Assembly (NCBI GenBank): GCA_021442155.1
Contig: CM038218.1
Coordinates: 58,060,268-58,124,267 of the forward strand
DNA length: 64,000 bases
Source of the DNA: Cymbidium sinense
Lineage: Eukaryota; Streptophyta; Magnoliopsida; Asparagales; Orchidaceae
Reading direction: 5' to 3'
The position numbers and the translations under genes were made by a program. Positions 44,723 to 57,206 of the stretch are shown here, one piece after another. Numbering within the stretch: position 1 is the stretch's first letter; every line of letters starts with the position of its first letter. The notes below the pieces were generated by a model. It was not told the origin of the DNA. It made no database searches and saw nothing but the letters and a program-made list of their open reading frames with translations.

Positions 44723-47700
44723 GAAGTGAGGTAATCAAATAACCTCCTTGGGGCTAACTAAGGCCTCGTGTTCCCGGGATGTCCAGACTATATACCCTTT
44801 AGCATTCAATCTTATATAAATCAGCACATGAATAGAGGAAAGAACTCACATTCTATACAAGTACATGCATTTCTTATGTATTTAACTAGCATCATAACGA
44901 TTATTATTCATTTATAAGCTTTTGAAAAGTACATTTGGATTTAATAGTGATAATAGCCATACATATATTAAATTAAATCAACACATGAAAGCTTACATAA
45001 AAAAATCCATTTTATTTTACTTGATTTTGAAAAGATGGATGCATGAATTCAAATGACATACTAAATTTAACATGATTGGAAAGAGGACAATCAAATATAA
45101 GCATGTGATTCATTCAACTAAACTAGTTCTTAAGGATAATCAAATCAAATAAGATTATTTAAAGCAAACTAAATCTTCTTTATTAATTAAGTTTTGGATT
45201 TGATTTAATTTAAAAAGGAGAATAGAAATCATCACTTGTTATTTTAAACCCATTCCTACATTAGTGATTTGATTTAATTTAAGGAAATGTAATTAAGTTG
45301 ATTTTATGGGTTAATTAAGATGTAGCCTTGATTAGATGAATTGATTACTCTTATCATGTCACCTTAAAGTAATTAACTAAATAATTATGAGCCAACATGA
45401 TATGCATGGAAAATAAACTTGCAATGATCAGAAATAAAAGGGGCCTAATGCAATTGGCTCATGATTAATAGTTAATTTTATTAAGTGACTTAATTAATTA
45501 CTCTTATGGTTTTCCCACACATGTGGACTAACCATAATTTCATTAAACTCCTTTAGGCTATTAAACACCTAAAGATCTACCCCATGATTTAATTAATTAA
45601 GGTCTTATGTGATTATAATTTTAATTTGATTATTTGATTTAATTAATTAGTTAGATCTTAATAAATTTCATTTTTAAAAAGGGTGAAATAAACTTAGTGA
45701 AAGGGGTCCCAACCCTATTCCTTAGTTCACTTACTGTTGAACAATGATTAATAAACTTAATTACCAATTTATGCTTCATGGGATTAATTAATCATTAATT
45801 AACTTAAAAGCATAGTATAAGGTAAATTAATTTTCTAATTAAGTGAGCAATAAATCCAAGAAAATCATGGGAGGTAGAGGTCATCCCATTAAATTAACCC
45901 ATAAAATTTAGGATTAACTGCTCAAGTAATTAAGGAGTAATTAAGCTAATTAATTTTGTAATAAAACTTTAATTACTTTTCAAAATTAGTTAAGATCATT
46001 TTCAAATAATTCTCTTATGAAATACTTTTAAAATGAGTATTTATTTGCTTTTCTTATTTTTCTATGATTTCTTTTGATTTTTAGAAGTTATGATAATTAA
46101 AAATGATTAATTAAGCCTAATTAAAGCCTAATCTTGTTGGTGGCACATGGCGCCTTGGCACTTGATACACTTTCCACATGGTGTGATTGGCTACTTATCC
46201 AACTTATATTAGCAGCGGACCCACTGTGGGGAGCTTTCTCATTAATGCGATATAAGATTGGATAGATACGATTAATCCCACAGCTTAATAGGATTAAATC
46301 AGATCGATCTAGTAGATCTAATCACGATCATCCATTATGATCATTCGAGTGAGGGAGAATGGAGTCCATCCACCATTGCTCACTTGATTCGAGCTTATGT
46401 GAGCTCGGATCAACTCCAAAAGGATCACACACCTTCATGACATCAATCGGAGGGGATCCAACAATCAAGATCACACGAGATGCAAGTTTTCTTCAAAAAG
46501 CTCCAACCCATTTTTTCCTAAGGATTAGTTTTGGAAGAATAGCTCACCGGAGCTCAAACCTGGTGGCTCAAATGATTAAGGATGCTTCATCTAGTGGAGA
46601 TGAAGCCCTGTTGAGTAATAATTGGATCAATTCCTCGATGTTTGCTTAGAAGCCCTTAAACCGATGATTTGGAGCTTAGCTTTGATTGAAGTCCCACCTC
46701 CGATGCTCGGGAAGCTTAGGAGATGATTCATTCTTGCTCGATGAGGCCTAGGGAAGGTGTGTGCAAAGTTAATTTGAGTTTAATGGAGAAATATGGAAGT
46801 TTGTTAGAAATGGGAGTGTCTTATTTTGGGATGGATGGGATGGCATTTTTTGATCAAGGAATCAGCTTGGGAGCTTAAGTAATGGCTCTAATGCTCATCT
46901 TGGGTAGCTAGGGCTCTGAGGAATGATTTTTGTGTGTGTTTAAGTGGAAATGAGAGGGTGTATACCCCACTTCATCATAATTGAATGTCAAAATCAGGTT
47001 TGGCTTCTAGTGGCTGTCTAGCAATCTGAGGGAGTTGTGGGTGGCAGGAAGGAGGTGAGTTCACTCGGCTTGGTTGGTTGAAGGTGTGGAGGTGGCTGCC
47101 AAGGAGGAATCATAGATGTCCTATGGGTTTCAAATGCTCCAATGGAGAGGGTGAGGTGATTTCACCTTCCATGGATCATGGCCCCCTTGGGTCAGTTGGC
47201 ATTAGGTGACTAGGTGGACCATTGGGAGAGTACTAAGTGGCCAAGAAATGAAATGACCACTTACATGGGTGATTTGTCTCATGTGATAGAATGATTATTT
47301 GGCATTAAATTTGATTTGGGTAGAAATGAGCCAAAGTGGGTTAGCCCAAATTTCAAGTCAATTATTTGGATTTGGTTGGTTTGGCTCAATTTGACTCATT
47401 TAGGTCAAATTGGGTTAGGTTAGTCAAGTTGACCAATTGTTCAAGTGAAACTAAACAATTAAGTTCATGATAATTTGGGAAGTTTTGGTTTAATTTTTTT
47501 GGTTTAGTTTGGCTTAGATTTTATTTTAGCTCATTCAAATTCATTTGGGTCAAATGGGTTAAGTTGACCAATTTGATTAAGCAAGCAGCTTGGGTTGGGT
47601 GTTGGTTTGGGTTTAGTTGACCAATTGAAGATGATTGTAGGCTTTGGTTTCAAATAATTTGGATTTGGATTTAATTTAGACCAACTTGAACCTTTAGGTT

Positions 47701-49092
47701 ACTTTGGGCTAAGTAGGCCAATAGGGTTTAATTTGGACAAATCATGACTTTGGTCAAGTTCAACAATCAATTTGGAAAAAACTTGAGCCATTGGTTACAA
47801 TCAAATTGGTTTATATTTTGATTTGATCCAATTTGGTCTTTTATGTCAATTTGGGTAAACTTGGGTCAATAGGGCCAATTGTGTTTGGTTTGACTCAATT
47901 GAAGGTCTCATATTCAAATATTGATTTTGATTTCGGTATGAATCATTGATTTCAAGTCATTTGTCTTAGATTGCAATTTGGCTAGTTTGGGTTCATATGG
48001 GTTAAAGGGTTGACTTGGTCAAATGACCAAGTTGACTTGGTTTGACCCAATTTGGGACAATTGATCAACCTAGGGTGATCAACAATCATGATGAGAGGTT
48101 TTGATGGGCTTGGTTCAATCCAATTTGGGTAGGATTAGAACTTGGATCAAATAGGTCAAATTGGCCACTTTGGGTCAAGTGGATCAATTAGGTTTAGTTT
48201 GCTTGATTTTGGGTTGAGTTTGATTTAGTTGAGTTTATATATGGATTTGGGAATGATATATAAATTCAATTGTAATTGGCTTTGGTTCAAATGGGTTTTG
48301 GTTCATTTAAACACTTCAAGTCAAAAGGGTTAAGTTGGGTTTTAACTTGGGTTGATTTGGTTTGATGATTATAGATTTCATTTATATTTGTGAATATGAT
48401 TGATTCATGAGAAAATCAATTGAATTTGGGTTTTGGAATGAAGGAGCTTCATGGAGTTGGGTCTTGGTTTGGATTTTCTTTGTTTGATTTAATTTTGTTG
48501 ATATAAATGTATATTTCATTTGTGAAGATGATTGAAAATATGATTGATTTGTGAGAAAATCAATTGAGTTTGACTTGATTTGGATTTGGCTAAGTCCATG
48601 GGATAGGTCAAATGTCTTAGGAAGGTTTTGATTTAATTTGATTTAGTTTGATTTAGTTTTGATCATTTGAATGATATTTTATTTATATTTAGGAAGATGA
48701 TTGAAGATATAAATTGATTATGGGAAAATCAGATTTTGGATTGATTTGGATTAAGATTTGGCTAAGTCCATGGGATAGGTTATATGGCTTAGGAAGGGTT
48801 TCAAGTTTGGATTTGATCTTGAGCTTCAATCATTTGGTTTTGAATTTGGATTTGGATTTGAATTTGATGTTTGAATTGAACTTGAGCTTTGGTGAGAAGG
48901 TGAACATGGATTGGATTTTGGTTGGGTAGGTGGATTATCCTAATTAAAGCATAACCTAATCTTATGGTTAACCCTTCTAAGTTTAGGCTTAGGTTAATTG
49001 TTTTAGAAGTGTCTTATGACTATGGAAGTATTAGTGTCAAGAAGACTCCTAAGTCTAAGATGGGAAGATTGAATTCACTAAAGTGAGGTCAA
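44723..49092 (+). mobile_element. Tat-type gypsy non-coding 5' region, copy 2
   Basis: From about 46250 it is collinear with 1-3104. 44723-46250 is AT-rich (many TTAATTAA words) and lies left of the window-truncated copy 1. From about 47330 to 48200 it is dense in GGTCAA/TTGACC words like copy 1. Protease and RT remnants follow, so it is LTR and/or leader. A possible primer-binding site at 46149 would make the LTR about 44727-46147. Without that, the LTR could extend to 49092. The ORFs at 46359-46649 and 48714-48929 have no recognisable product. Confidence 0.65.
46149..46162 (+). other. Candidate primer-binding site
   Basis: TGGCGCCTTGGCAC follows the dinucleotide CA (GGTGGCACA). Its first seven bases match the TGGCGCC start common to several plant retrotransposon primer-binding sites. 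The remainder fits less well and no second LTR is available to confirm it. Confidence 0.3.
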
Positions 49093-49104
49093 CAGGCCTT
49101 AGGC

Positions 49105-49305
49105 TCCATAATGTTGCCCTTGGAGATAGATGATTACAAAATAGAAGCCAAGTTTCATATTGTAAACTCAGATACATCTTTTAACACTTTGCTTGGGAGA
49201 CCATGGATACATGAGAACAACATAGTTCCATCCTCTCTACATTAGTGTATGAAGTTCGTGAGAGGTGGGATCATATACTATGTCAAAGGAGATCTCATGT
49301 GATTT
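49105..49305 (+). pseudogene. Gypsy aspartic protease C-terminal remnant
   Basis: The + strand reads AKFHIVNSDTSFNTLLGRPW, then IHENNIVPSSLH, a stop, and CMKFVRGG. This is the conserved C-terminal half of the gypsy protease (LLGRPWIHE...PSTLHQ...). The Asp-Thr/Ser-Gly active-site part and gag are absent: the leader joins directly upstream. Confidence 0.85.
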
Positions 49306-50059
49306 ATTGTTCATGAGATCGGGATATATGAGGATGCGGCTTACTACCTCCCTCAAAATCAACAACTCTATTCTCATAAACTTGGCAAAAGTTTAAAAAT
49401 AAAAGAAAAAAAAAGAAAAGAGAAAAGAAAAGAGAAAAGGAAAAAAAGAAAAGAAAATAGAAAATTAAAAAGAAAAGAAATTTGGAGGAGAGGAAGTGGA
49501 GCCTGACATTAGATTCTAGCCATAGTTCATTACTCCATTCGAACATATAGGTAGGCCGACCTAACTTCCACAAGGTAGAGAAAGAGGTCAGCTCAGAGGT
49601 ACTCGGGTGGAAAACCTCCTTATTCACCACCCAATAGAAGATATGTCCGAACTACCAAGAGTACACCTGCTATCCATATAGACTTAAAATCTAGTTCATA
49701 TGATGAGTCTTATATTACACTAGCCAGCTCTTCTTAGGAGTAGATTCCCTTAGAGGTGACACTTGAGTCAGATAGTGATGAAGACCAGGCTCAAAGTAAA
49801 GCATAGGAGTATCCAAGTTTATATGTGAAACAGTTAGGTGTCACTTGGGAACCTTAGCTCTAACCCCACTTTCCTCTCAAAAAGCTGAGGGTTTGGTAGC
49901 TAAGGAAGCCCCTAAGTCATCCACAAGTATGAAGAGTTAGAGTAAAAGTTAGACTACTTCAAAATAATATGGAAGAATAAATGCAAAATCTCTTAATCAA
50001 GACTAGGATTTCACAAGGTTCCAAATGATGATGATATTTACTTAGTCATCACCAATCAT
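49306..50059 (+). other. Protease-RT linker with a homopurine tract
   Basis: Linker region of pol. It contains a run of almost only A and G (about 49395-49490), which would encode Lys/Glu/Arg-rich peptide on the + strand and hydrophobic peptide on the minus strand. No family motif is seen in the rest. Stops interrupt the pol frame. Confidence 0.5.
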
Positions 50060-51050
50060 TTGGAATCTGATAGGTTCTTTTCAAATTATATTAACTCATA
50101 TAAAGAGCTGTGCTTAGAAACTTCAGATGATATAGATGATTTTGAAGTCAAAGATTCACCGTTAGAGTTTGAAGAAGAGATCAAGTTAATAATCGACGAG
50201 CTCAAGAAAATCAACTTAGGAGCTGAAGAAGATCCACACCCGACATACATCGGTTCTTTGTTGAATGAAATTGAAACCAATGACTTAGTTAGGCTATTGA
50301 CTGAGTTTAAGGATTGCTTTGCATGGAGTTATGAATAGATGCTTGGATTGGCTCCTAATGTAGCGATCCATAAACTAGCAATAGAGCCTACTGCTAACCC
50401 TATCAAGCAAGCTCCTAGATGCATGTGATTAGACATAAAACAATAGGTCATTTATGAAGTCAAGAAACTAATCGATGTTGGCTTCATTCGGGAAAAAATA
50501 CCCTACTTGGTTAGTCAGTCTCATCCTAGTTAAGAAAAAAATGGCCAAATTCACATATGCATCAATTTTAGGGATTTAAATAAGGCATGCCCAAAAGATG
50601 AATTGCCACTACTAATCCTAGAGCTAATGGTGAACATTGCCTCAGATCATGCAGTCTTCTCTTTCATGGATGGCTCATCTGGATATAACCAAATAAAGAT
50701 GACCCCTGAAGATGAATGAAACATGGCTTTGAGAACCCCGATCTAAATATATTATTATAAGGTCATGCCTTTTAGCCTTAAAAATGCTGGTGCTACATAC
50801 CGGGCTATGACTCAAATCTTTGATGATCTCATTCATCATCAAGTCAAGTTCTATGTTGATGATCTCATGGTCAAAAGTACAAAAAAGGAAGACTATCTCT
50901 TTGACTTGAGAGTGGTTTTTGAATAGTTAAGATAATTTAACTCCAAAATAAACCCCTTGAAGTGTGCATTTAGAGTAGCTTCAGGGAAATTCTTTAGGTT
51001 TATTATTTGATGCCAGGGAATCAAAATGGATACATAGAAGATTAAGGCAA
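50060..51050 (+). pseudogene. Gypsy reverse transcriptase remnant
   Basis: An open stretch (50060-50335) leads into RT with EFKDCFAWSYE, then, through stops, GLAPNVAIHKL, KQAPRCM, CINFRDLNKACPKDELPL, VFSFMDGSSGYNQIKM, MPFSLKNAGATYRAM and VKFYVDDLMVKST. The polymerase Asp pair (YVDD) and the Asp in SFMDGSSGYNQI are both present. RDLNKACPKD is typical of Tat/Athila-type RTs. In-frame stops (for example at 50336, 50428, 50719) and a frameshift near 50505 inactivate it. Confidence 0.93.
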
Positions 51051-51655
51051 TATTAGAAATACCATTGCCTAAAAGTTTAACTCAGGTCAGATCATTCCAA
51101 GGGCGGTTAGCATATCTAAGATGCTTTATATCCAACCTATCAGGAAGATATCAGCCATTCTCAGCACTTATCAAAAAGGATGCCAAGTTCAAGTGGGATG
51201 ATAAGTGTGAGAATGCCTTCAAAGACATCCAAGAATTACTCGGGCAAGCCGCTCATACTTTACACTACTATGTTAGACAACTCCCTTGGTGCTTTGTTGG
51301 CCCAAGCCAATCTACTACTACCATTATCTATCTCTCTAATTATCCTCTCATTGAGAAGCATTTCCTAGCTCTAATCTTTGTATCTCAAAACCTATAGCAG
51401 TACATGCTTCCTTATAAGGTGAACTTAATCTCTAGGATCAATCCACTATAGTATCTCATGACACAGCCGACGCTATCCGAATGGTTGGCACAATGGTCTA
51501 TGATCCTCTAGCAATTTGACATTACCTTTGTACCAATCCATGCGGTGAATGGACAAGCACTAGCAGGTTTCTTAGCATCACACCCACTTCCTATAGACTC
51601 TCTGGTTAGTGTTGATCTCCTAGATGAACAAATCATGAACTTAGGGGCTACTAGC
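51051..51655 (+). pseudogene. Gypsy RNase H domain remnant
   Basis: Continues the RT thumb and connection (SLTQVRSFQGRLAYLRCFIS, then SALIKKDAKFKWDDKCENAF) and the RNase H domain (ILYTTMLDNSLGALLAQA in an overlapping frame, PLIEKHFLALIFVSQNL, LAQWSMIL, FDITFVPIHAVNGQALAGFL). A deletion relative to copy 1 removes part of the stretch between the LILYT and LSHHL segments. Collinear with 3260-3850. Confidence 0.88.
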
Positions 51656-51890
51656 ATTCACCACTGGAAGAAATACTTTGATGGTACAGCTTCCTCTCAA
51701 AGAGGAGAAGAACCACAATCTACTATTCCAAGAAAGGCGGGGGTAGGAATAATTCTCTTAACTACGGACCGTGATGTGATGAGATTCTCATATCATTTGT
51801 CCAATTTTTGCACCATCAATGAAGTCGAATATGATGCTCTGATTGTTGATCTAAAGATAGCTGTTACTATACCTACATACGAGGTTATCT
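51656..51890 (+). pseudogene. Gypsy additional RNase H, 3'-truncated
   Basis: HHWKKYFDGTASSQRGEEPQ gives the first Asp of the second RNase H. RFSYHLSNFCTINEVEYDAL gives the conserved Glu region. Homology to copy 1 (3890-4095) stops near 51885. Downstream there is no integrase but unrelated organelle-like DNA, so the breakpoint lies here. Confidence 0.88.
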
Positions 51891-52897
51891 TAGATAGATT
51901 GTATACTCAATTGAAAGGAGAGGAGAGGCTTGAGCAAAGTGAGAGGAACGAAGTACTCGACTGAAGGGAGAGGGAAGCTTGCTATGAGACTTTAAGCTGT
52001 CCATACTCTAATCTAATAAAGTACCTTGCATCTTTCCTTTAGAATTCCTTAAGTCTAAAAAATGATTTTTTTTCATTCTTACTTTCTATGCTATACAAAA
52101 TTTTTCTTTCTCATTCAAGTTCATGTTTTTAGAACAAACCTTGTTTTTAGTTCACCTTTGGCATGGAGCAATATGTGATTGGAATCTATTAACTAGCGAA
52201 CTTCACTAGTGACCAAAGCAGCTAAAGATCTTGAGTCTCTTGCAAAGAAGGAGAGGCTAATAGGAGATGGTATTATTACTCGTAACTGATAGACTAGTTA
52301 TTTTCAAGAAATCCTATGATAGATAAGGCTCTAGCTATGAATCTTTCAATAAAACAAAAAAGAATGCTAATCTGATCTTTGTAGTGATAAAAGTTCTTGT
52401 AGGCTGCTATCGGTGAACATATTTTCACACCAGTAAGTGGACTTTGTTAGAAGAATTCTATCTTCAATCTTTCTTGTAAGAGATAGAGCATCAGACCTTC
52501 CCAAAAGCAAGGACAAGTAGTGGTTTATGTACTGGGCATTCCACTTTTGTACCAGGGCTCCGATCTCATGTCAGCCAAACCCTTTGTTCGACATGAGTCC
52601 TATTAATGAACAACTTACGCTATTTGTAGTAGGGACCCAAATGAAAAGTGAGGCGTGAAGCGTTGACAAGCTGGAAGAGAATTTCAAGATAGCCAGGAGC
52701 ATATTGTTCCTTGTTGTTCATCTATCTTTATATACAATGCCTCCACCTATTTCATCTTCCAGAGCCTACCTCTTTGTTTTTTTGGTAATGTAGAAGTCAC
52801 CAACTTAGCTCATCCTCCACCATTCTTATGAGCAAATCATTACTTTCAACATGGAAGAATATGGCATGGTAGAGGTTGTGTTATCCTTTATGTATGC

Positions 52898-53086
52898 ATG
52901 TTGACTATGGAAGTAGCTACATGTTCCATCACAAAAATTCTGGATGATCAGGTGTTATTTCACTATCGCCATTATGAAAATGAAAAGCTTGGTGGAAACC
53001 CTCATCTGGTATGTTCCATAGATGATTTCCATGAAGCCATATCTTTAGCTAACCTTATAGATGCAGGTTTCCCTGGTTTGGTGTAA
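52898..53086 (+). other. Unidentified 62-codon ORF
   Basis: It encodes a non-repetitive peptide (includes ILDDQVLFHYRHYENEKLGG and LVCSIDDFHEAISLANLIDA) with a protein-like composition, unlike the low-complexity ORFs elsewhere. I do not recognise it. It could be a fragment of a larger gene, since the sequence upstream to about 52740 is also moderately open. No start or regulatory context supports expression. Confidence 0.3.
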
Positions 53087-55679
53087 TAACCAAGAAGAAC
53101 AAGCTTGTATCTGAGAAAGGTTGGATAGATGCCTAATTTATTATTGCTGGCAAGTTTAATTTCTCCACACTACTATTTAGCACCTAAGTCAAACTTCAAT
53201 TCACCCCGTTGTTGTTATCATTTCATGACTCAATAGATAGGGAACTAAGTGTACCAACTAGACACAGTTTGAGTAAGCATTTCTAGTGAACTGGGAATCA
53301 AACAAAAAGAAGAAAGCATCATCAAGATCCCCCATGGAAGAGCCCTAGTGAGAGAGACATTCATTGTTGCTACTAGCTAGAAGAATCTTTCTTTTTCCAT
53401 GTGATTGTTGCTTTTCAGCTGCTTTGGCTAAGAATGGCACCCCGAACTTCTATTGAGAACTTATGTCATCTGGTATGAAACTAATTGCAAAGAGAAAGTC
53501 TTGTATTGTATCTTAGGATCGGAGAAAAACTACACTTCTATGGGATATTGATGTTCGAATCCTCCTGGATCTATAGTGCAAAAGGTGTGTAAGCATCAAG
53601 GGGTAGCTTGCAAAATTATTTAAGTAGGTAACTGCTTGATGTTAGAATCAATCTCAAAACTTGAAGATCACCCTCTCTTTGACTTTGAAGAGATAGTTCT
53701 TTCTATATATGTATGCAACTAGTTCTTTCACTTGCTTCAAAATTGATCCCTCAAAATTAACTATTAGACTTAAAACTTTTCATATGCTACTTTTTCTCTC
53801 TTTATCTACATCACCGTCCAGCCTCTCTCTCTTGCTTCTATCTTTGGGTGCTTCGCTTCTGAGAGAAAGAGCATATCTAAGATAAGGAAGGCTAGAGTTT
53901 TCTCTCTAGTGTCTTAGTATTGGATCCATTTTTTTTATCATGCCTTCTTGGGTGATACAAATAAGTTTGAAATGAGGGCAGGAAGAATGAATGAAATATA
54001 ACAAATAAAATAAAAAATATATCACTCTCTGGGTATCTTAACCTTCCTTACAAAAAAAAAGAAATTTTCCACTAACTATGAAAAAGAATTCATGAAACCA
54101 CCATCACTTCTTCCCTTCACCACTCACTCCTATTTGGGTGAGTGGGCCTCAAATTCTTTCTATTCTAGAAGGGGGTGGTTGCATTCCGAGGGACTCAAAA
54201 TCTCCACTTATTGTCAAGCTTAGACATACTTCACACTGAAAAAAATTATGATCATGGCCACACATTGAGAAATAGTGATGATGTGGTCAACCCTGGATAA
54301 ATGGCTGGGGGAAGAACCACGCTAATCATCTGAGTGTGTGGTGTGTAGTGGGTGCATCTGAGTGGCTTCTTACTAAGTTCAAGAAATGATAGAAATAGAT
54401 GATTCTCTTTCTAAAAATTCCACTCTTTTTTTCTTGTAGAAAGTGATCAGTTCTTCCAATTGAGTTTGGAAAGGTTACCTTCTAAATTATAGAAGTGGAG
54501 GAGCCTATGTAGAAGAAGCTATAGAAGAGTACCACCATGACACAATTCAGGTCTGGGGTATGAATTTAGCTGCAAGGATCATGAATCTTTAAATTTGGGT
54601 TTTAGTCTGATGATCTGGTGAGGACGACACCTCGTGTTCATGCACTGGGCCTTGTTCTTTAGAGGTCTATGTATTACTTTAAGTTTGGAGCTCCTTAAGA
54701 TAGAGCTAAAGTATTATCAAAGTAGAAGAATCGAAGAAGATATATAGATATAGCATGTCAATCTTCTTCCTCTTCCAAATGTGTGCAACATAATGTGCCC
54801 TGTACTAGCGATGATAACGGTCACACTAGATCAGCCACTGTGACTTGAAGGTAATTGAAAAAGAATGTCAGGACAACTATGTCATTTTCCCTTCCTGCTC
54901 TCCCATCCCATGCTACCTATACTGTACAATCTCAGAGCTCAAAAAAGGAGAGAGGAGTTTCTTTTTCAAAAAGAAAATGCAATAGTTTGATTCTGAAAGA
55001 AGAAAAGGGCTTCAATCTCCATATATGATCCAGGTGTAGATCGAGCAGACTTCATGAATCATTTGCATTTTTAGGCCCTTATGGTCAATTATAGGTATTC
55101 TCGGCTACTAGATCTGATCTAAAAACAAAGATGAACTAACAAAACCCGCTTCCTTGCTTTCAATCTAGCCACAAATGAGAACAAATGGACCCAGGCTCAT
55201 CGCTTAATGCCTAATACACTAAAACACTAGCTCTCCTTCCCTATCTTGATTCAATAGACTTAATGGTCCAATCTGAGCTTTGCCTACTACAGTCTTTCTT
55301 TACTAGTGGGAACTCATATATGTACTATTTTTCATTTTGGTCTACTTCTATCTATGATTTTTAAGTTGACTTTTATCTACTAGTGGGAAATCATCTACTT
55401 CACTAGTTTTTAGGTTTCATATAGAATCAAAAGTTGATTCAATATGTCAGTCAACTTATCTAAACCTTTAAATCAAGAAAAAGCCCATGGATAGTCAATC
55501 CAATCAACCAAGCAGATGGAAAGAGAAAGAGGGAGGGATGCATTGAGTAGCCCTTGAGAAAGGGAACCAGATAACCCGCTAGATTTTAATTTTTCCTACA
55601 TGTCTTTCCAGTATGGAAAGGATGGTGCTGCTATCAATATTTCAGTGAATGAAACATCATGAAGAAGATAAGTGCCAAA

Positions 55680-55946
55680 TCAGGCTACACTAGCTAGTTT
55701 GACAATTAGACCACCTTGTCTTCCCTTCTTTGAAAATATAGGCAGTGCTTCAATTAAGAAATGAGAGGACACTCTTTTTTCATTGTCGAGTTTTTTACCT
55801 AGAGAAAAGAGGACAAGTATAAAGAAAGAGTTCAATAAGTTGAAGAATGTGCCTTTTAGGTTCTGAATCAGGGGCATAGCTTTCCTCCTTGCCTGCTTTC
55901 TTTGTTGGATCAATTCTTCACCAAAAGACCTACGTTGGATTAACAT
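55680..55946 (-). other. Unidentified 88-codon ORF next to ndhF remnant
   Basis: Minus-strand ORF directly downstream of the ndhF remnant, rich in basic residues at its start (RRSFGEELIQQRKQARRKAM) and ending SKKGRQGGLIVKLASVA. It does not match the ndhF C-terminus as I know it. It may be another organellar fragment fused at the breakpoint near 55960. Confidence 0.3.
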
Positions 55947-55959
55947 GATTAGTCAAAAC

Positions 55960-56780
55960 TTAGCTTTCTTGAGTTTGTGGCAAGAATGTTGTATAAATAT
56001 TTTTGAAATCTCCCATAAGAATAATATTCTGACTTGTCTCTAATAAATATCCCAATAAGTTCAATGAAAGAATGATGAAATTGGATCCCAAGAAAATAGC
56101 TATAAATGAAGAGCTACCTAAAAGTACTACCCTTAGACCTACTAAACAAACGAGATTCATTATGTCAGGTATAACTATGGAAAGAGGAAGAAGCCAAGCT
56201 ACAAGATAAATTCCTGTTGGTACCATTGTAACAGCATGTATAAGAGCCATAACAAGAGTGGGGCCTTTGATGGCACTAGGTAACCACACGTTAAGGGGAG
56301 AATTGTGTGGATTTAATAACTACATTGACAATGAAAAAAAAGGAACATAAAAAGAAAGAATTGACCCCGGATCAAGAACAAAATTTGAAACTACCAATTA
56401 TCCAATCAAATCCCAAGGTTCCTAATAAGAAACCAAAATCGAATAGACTTTGATTTACAAAAGCTTTTTGACAAGCACTTGCTGCAACAGGTCATGTGAA
56501 CTAAAGATGACCACATTCCCACTTGTTCTCAAAAAAGAGAAATTTGTATCAAATTGGAACTAGTAACTAATCCTAACATGGAAGCATTACAAAAAGAGCA
56601 AAACATTTCAATTGGTCGTGAGACATTGTCACTAGAAAGAAAAACCATGATTTCAACAATAGTAATTAATATTAACATAATAGAAGTCAATGGATTGATC
56701 AAGTGTTCGAACTCTAAGAAAAAACTCATTCTTGATGGTCCAAGACCATAGATATTGATAGGTTGAAACTTCCATTTCTT
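55960..56780 (-). pseudogene. ndhF: Plastid-derived ndhF fragment
   Basis: ndhF encodes the NdhF subunit of the plastid NDH complex. The minus strand is collinear with its N-terminal half: [44 protein letters not shown], then LLGTLGF-type pieces, [40 protein letters not shown], and finally [10 protein letters not shown]. Roughly the first 65 residues and the C-terminal half are missing. About 55 codons are deleted after the VVLLG segment, and frameshifts and stops are frequent (for example near 56730 and 56300-56520). It shows plastid DNA transferred to the nucleus, directly or via mitochondrial DNA. Confidence 0.92.
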
Positions 56781-56927
56781 TGTTGTATATACCTATACTA
56801 TAAATGTTTAAGTCTTAGAATACTCTAAAAAGAAAAGAAACATACTTATACCCTGACTATAAGATAAAGACTCTGAAGTCCAAAGATTCTTAAGATAAGG
56901 CTTTTCACATGAAGACTTAGTAGAACA

Positions 56928-57206
56928 CTAACGATGAGATTTCTTATCGTTTCTCACTTGTCTCACTTTTGTGAGAGCAGGTGCAAATTCTAATATGACC
57001 GACCGTATGATCTATGATAGAAATAGGTCAATGTTCCTTTCCATTATGAATAGTGATTGTATGACCAATCATTGTGGGTATAATGGTAGATGCTTGAGAC
57101 CAACTCACTCTTCTTTTTTTCTCCTCCCATCCCTCCTATTGTGTTTTTCAATTCTTTGAGATAAATTATTAGCTATAAAAGGTGATAGTTTGAGTGAATG
57201 TGTCAT
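56928..57206 (-). pseudogene. rps19: Plastid-derived rps19, full length but inactivated
   Basis: The minus strand starts ATGACACATTCACTC (MTHSLKLSPFIANNLSQRIE) and continues to KKEE, a stop, [24 protein letters not shown], a stop, and, after frame slips, FAPALTKVRQVRNDKKSHR and a stop. It is homologous to plastid ribosomal protein S19 over its whole length. The span of 279 bp equals the usual 92-codon gene plus stop, so the indels nearly cancel. At least two stops and small frameshifts prevent translation. It lies about 150 bp from ndhF, whereas the two are normally far apart in plastomes, so the plastid DNA is rearranged here. Confidence 0.92.

Larger units (their letters stand above)
51891..55959. 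other. Organelle-like non-coding DNA, no identifiable gene
   Basis: Balanced-composition sequence without telomere-like words, unlike everything to its left. Its texture (purine-rich phrases such as GAAAGGAGAGGAGAGGCTTG and CGTTGACAAGCTGGAAGAG, few long ORFs) recalls plant mitochondrial spacer DNA. It leads into plastid-derived ndhF and rps19, so I suspect an organelle insertion. No mitochondrial gene was recognised, so this part rests on impression. Confidence 0.35.

Noticed and set aside
49304..49630. Minus-strand 108-codon ORF with a Phe/Leu-rich segment
   Set aside because: Shadow of the homopurine tract and of the pol linker on the + strand.
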